A stretch of DNA of 6,571 nucleotides from Clostridiales bacterium (lineage in GTDB: Bacteria > Bacillota > Clostridia > Oscillospirales > Oscillospiraceae), in NCBI GenBank assembly GCA_019418525.1, contig DYBS01000126.1, positions 1 to 6,571 of the forward strand. Reading direction: 5' to 3'. Below, in pieces: positions 5,599-6,571 of this stretch. Each line of letters starts with the position of its first letter. The stretch's first letter is position 1. Under the pieces are notes generated by a model. It was given only the letters and a program-made list of their open reading frames with translations, made no database searches and had not been told where the DNA came from. The position numbers were made by a program, and so were the translations under genes.

Positions 5599-5637
5599 TA
5601 CCGCCGTCCTCCCGCACAAGCGGAAGGGCGGCAGTAT
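5598..5637 (-). terminator. Large stem-loop after the chromate-transporter genes, overlapping the udk promoter
   Basis: Arms of 18 nt (5598-5615 and 5620-5637) around a 4-nt loop; 17 pairs including G-T pairs, with one C-A mismatch on the minus-strand RNA. It lies 9 bp past the transporter stop codon, where a terminator is expected, but no T-run follows: the next bases are GCTATACT, the udk -10. It could be a poor terminator, a 3'-end stabiliser or a dyad at the promoter. The structure is clear; termination is uncertain. Confidence 0.6.
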
Positions 5638-5646
5638 CTATAAAAT

Positions 5647-6234
5647 TCAGAGCTGGAACACGATGCCCACCACCGCCGATATGGCGATAAATACGACGGG
5701 GTGGAGTTTTTTTAAGTGCTTTTCCCGCATGGCCAGAAACACCACCACCGCCAGCAGAATGGCCGGCCAGTAGAAGAGTTCAGTCTTGAGCACATACTGG
5801 CCCGGCGCGGCCTCCACGCTGCTCTGATGGAACATCAGGGCGATGGAGACTACCTCCAGCAGTGCTGAGGTAATGAGCGCGACCGAGGCGGGGCGCAGGC
5901 CGTAAAAGACCGCATCCACCTTCTTGCTCTGGCGGAAGCGCTGGAGAAAGCGGGCGATGATGAGAATGACGATGATGGAGGGGCACACCAGCCCCAGCGT
6001 AGCGATGACGCCGCCGGGGATGCCTCCCACATGGTAGCCCACATAGGTGGCCATGTTGATCCCCATGGCGCCGGGGGTGGATTCGGACACGGCGATCATA
6101 TTGGCCAAATCCCCCGAGGTGAACCAGCCGGTGCGGTTGCCGATGTCGGTGAGGAAGGGAATGGTGGCAAGGCCGCCGCCCACCGAGAAAAGGCCGGCCT
6201 TGAAGAACTCATAGAAGAGCTGTACATAGATCAT
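5647..6234 (-). CDS. Chromate transporter family (CHR) half-size membrane protein, second of a pair
   Basis: A short-chain CHR protein: a single CHR domain of 195 residues, where classical ChrA fuses two. Paired short-chain homologues are known to work together in chromate efflux in Bacillus; the physiological substrate here is unknown, since many anaerobes carry these genes without chromate exposure. Visible family motifs: FYEFFKAGLFSVGGGLATIPFL at 7-28, SESTPGAMGINMATYVGY at 50-67 (usually QSTPGP; the second Pro is Ala here), GGIPGGVIATLGLVCPS at 70-86, a hydrophobic span at 87-94, FYGLRPASVALI at 110-121, then two or three more hydrophobic spans to the C-terminus. The ATG at 6234 overlaps the upstream stop (ATGA), has a purine-rich RBS within that gene, and gives the family N-terminus. 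A longer in-frame start at 6267 adds 11 polar residues and is less likely. Confidence 0.9.
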   Translation of the reverse strand: MIYVQLFYEFFKAGLFSVGGGLATIPFLTDIGNRTGWFTSGDLANMIAVSESTPGAMGINMATYVGYHVGGIPGGVIATLGLVCPSIIVILIIARFLQRFRQSKKVDAVFYGLRPASVALITSALLEVVSIALMFHQSSVEAAPGQYVLKTELFYWPAILLAVVVFLAMREKHLKKLHPVVFIAISAVVGIVFQL

Positions 6235-6571
6235 CCTGCCTTCCCCCCTTTCGCCGCGCGGATGCACAGCCCCGCCGCGCCGGCGAGGACCACCAGCACC
6301 ACGGGTGAGAGCAGGTAATCCAGCACGCCGCCGCCGGGGATACGCCCCTCAAAGGTCACGAAGGTACCAGTGCCCGCCAGGGCCAGTACGAGGACGTAGA
6401 TGACCAGGGTGGCCTTGTCCACCACAGCGCCCTTCAGGAGCTTGAGCACGCTGGAGAGAATCAGGGCGCACACGCAGGCCCGCACGCCGTTGAAGGCGTG
6501 GATGACGATGGGGAGTTCCGCGAAGTTTTGCAAAAAGGCGGCGATGAGCATGATGATGACCAGGCAGGGGA
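6231..6571 (-). CDS. Chromate transporter family (CHR) half-size membrane protein, first of a pair (5' end outside window)
   Basis: C-terminal 112 codons of a gene that is open to the right edge. An internal ATG at 6551 is not the true start, because the frame continues as PCLVII, matching the family's LPSFIII segment. NGVRACVCALILSSVL corresponds to the G(L/I)RPA.VALI element of CHR domains and aligns with YGLRPASVALITSALL in the downstream protein, so the two are paralogous halves. At least three hydrophobic spans follow, ending in a short basic tail (RAAKGGKAG). Its TGA (6233-6231) overlaps the next gene's ATG by four bases, so the two are very likely translationally coupled. The N-terminal GGG..P and TPG motifs should lie outside the window. 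Confidence 0.88.
   Translation of the reverse strand, partial: PCLVIIMLIAAFLQNFAELPIVIHAFNGVRACVCALILSSVLKLLKGAVVDKATLVIYVLVLALAGTGTFVTFEGRIPGGGVLDYLLSPVVLVVLAGAAGLCIRAAKGGKAG

Noticed and set aside
5560..5619. Upstream in-frame ATG as the udk start (20 extra residues)
   Set aside because: It lies upstream of the predicted udk promoter start and inside the large stem-loop. The P-loop normally begins within about ten residues of the N-terminus, which fits the ATG at 5559.
4957..5643. 228-codon plus-strand ORF antisense to udk
   Set aside because: It is the complement of a fully conserved udk gene, has no family resemblance, and runs through the udk promoter and hairpin.

Overview
This window looks like ordinary chromosomal housekeeping DNA from a GC-rich Firmicute. 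The best guess is an Oscillospiraceae-type gut Clostridium (Flavonifractor / Pseudoflavonifractor / Lawsonibacter relatives). That is inferred from three things: the GC-rich coding sequence with A/T-rich intergenic promoters and strong AGGAGG-type ribosome binding sites; the Pgk with SHMGKP in place of the usual SHLGRP; and the PUA-less ProB. I have no search result behind it. No mobile element, phage gene, CRISPR array, rRNA or tRNA was seen.

Left part (1-2522, all minus strand): a glycolytic block read right to left, trmL (tRNA wobble 2'-O-methyltransferase), pgk (phosphoglycerate kinase) and tpiA (triosephosphate isomerase, cut off by the left edge). trmL has its own sigma-A promoter. pgk follows 61 bp later with no visible promoter or terminator between, so it probably shares the trmL transcript. 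tpiA is 282 bp further on and has a near-consensus promoter of its own; a long hairpin sits almost exactly at its predicted transcription start. Of the 282 bp, the half nearest tpiA (428-561) holds this promoter and leader. The half nearest pgk (562-709) shows no convincing terminator or gene.

Middle (2523-4921): a divergent intergenic region with back-to-back promoters for trmL (minus) and proB (plus), then proB-proA on the plus strand. These are the first two enzymes of proline synthesis from glutamate (glutamate 5-kinase, gamma-glutamyl phosphate reductase). proA ends in a strong stem-loop shared with the convergent udk gene.

Right part (4922-6571, minus strand): udk (uridine kinase, pyrimidine salvage), preceded by a short-chain chromate-transporter pair of two half-size CHR-domain proteins whose genes overlap by ATGA. 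The upstream member runs off the right edge. An imperfect 18-bp stem-loop lies between the transporter stop codon and udk and overlaps the udk promoter.

I did not find a credible undescribed system. What deserves a second look is regulatory: stem-loops at or near the predicted 5' ends of tpiA, trmL and proB transcripts, an RBS-masking hairpin before proB, a seven-codon ORF over the tpiA RBS, an 11-bp identical extended -10 element before proB and udk, and a hairpin overlapping the udk promoter.
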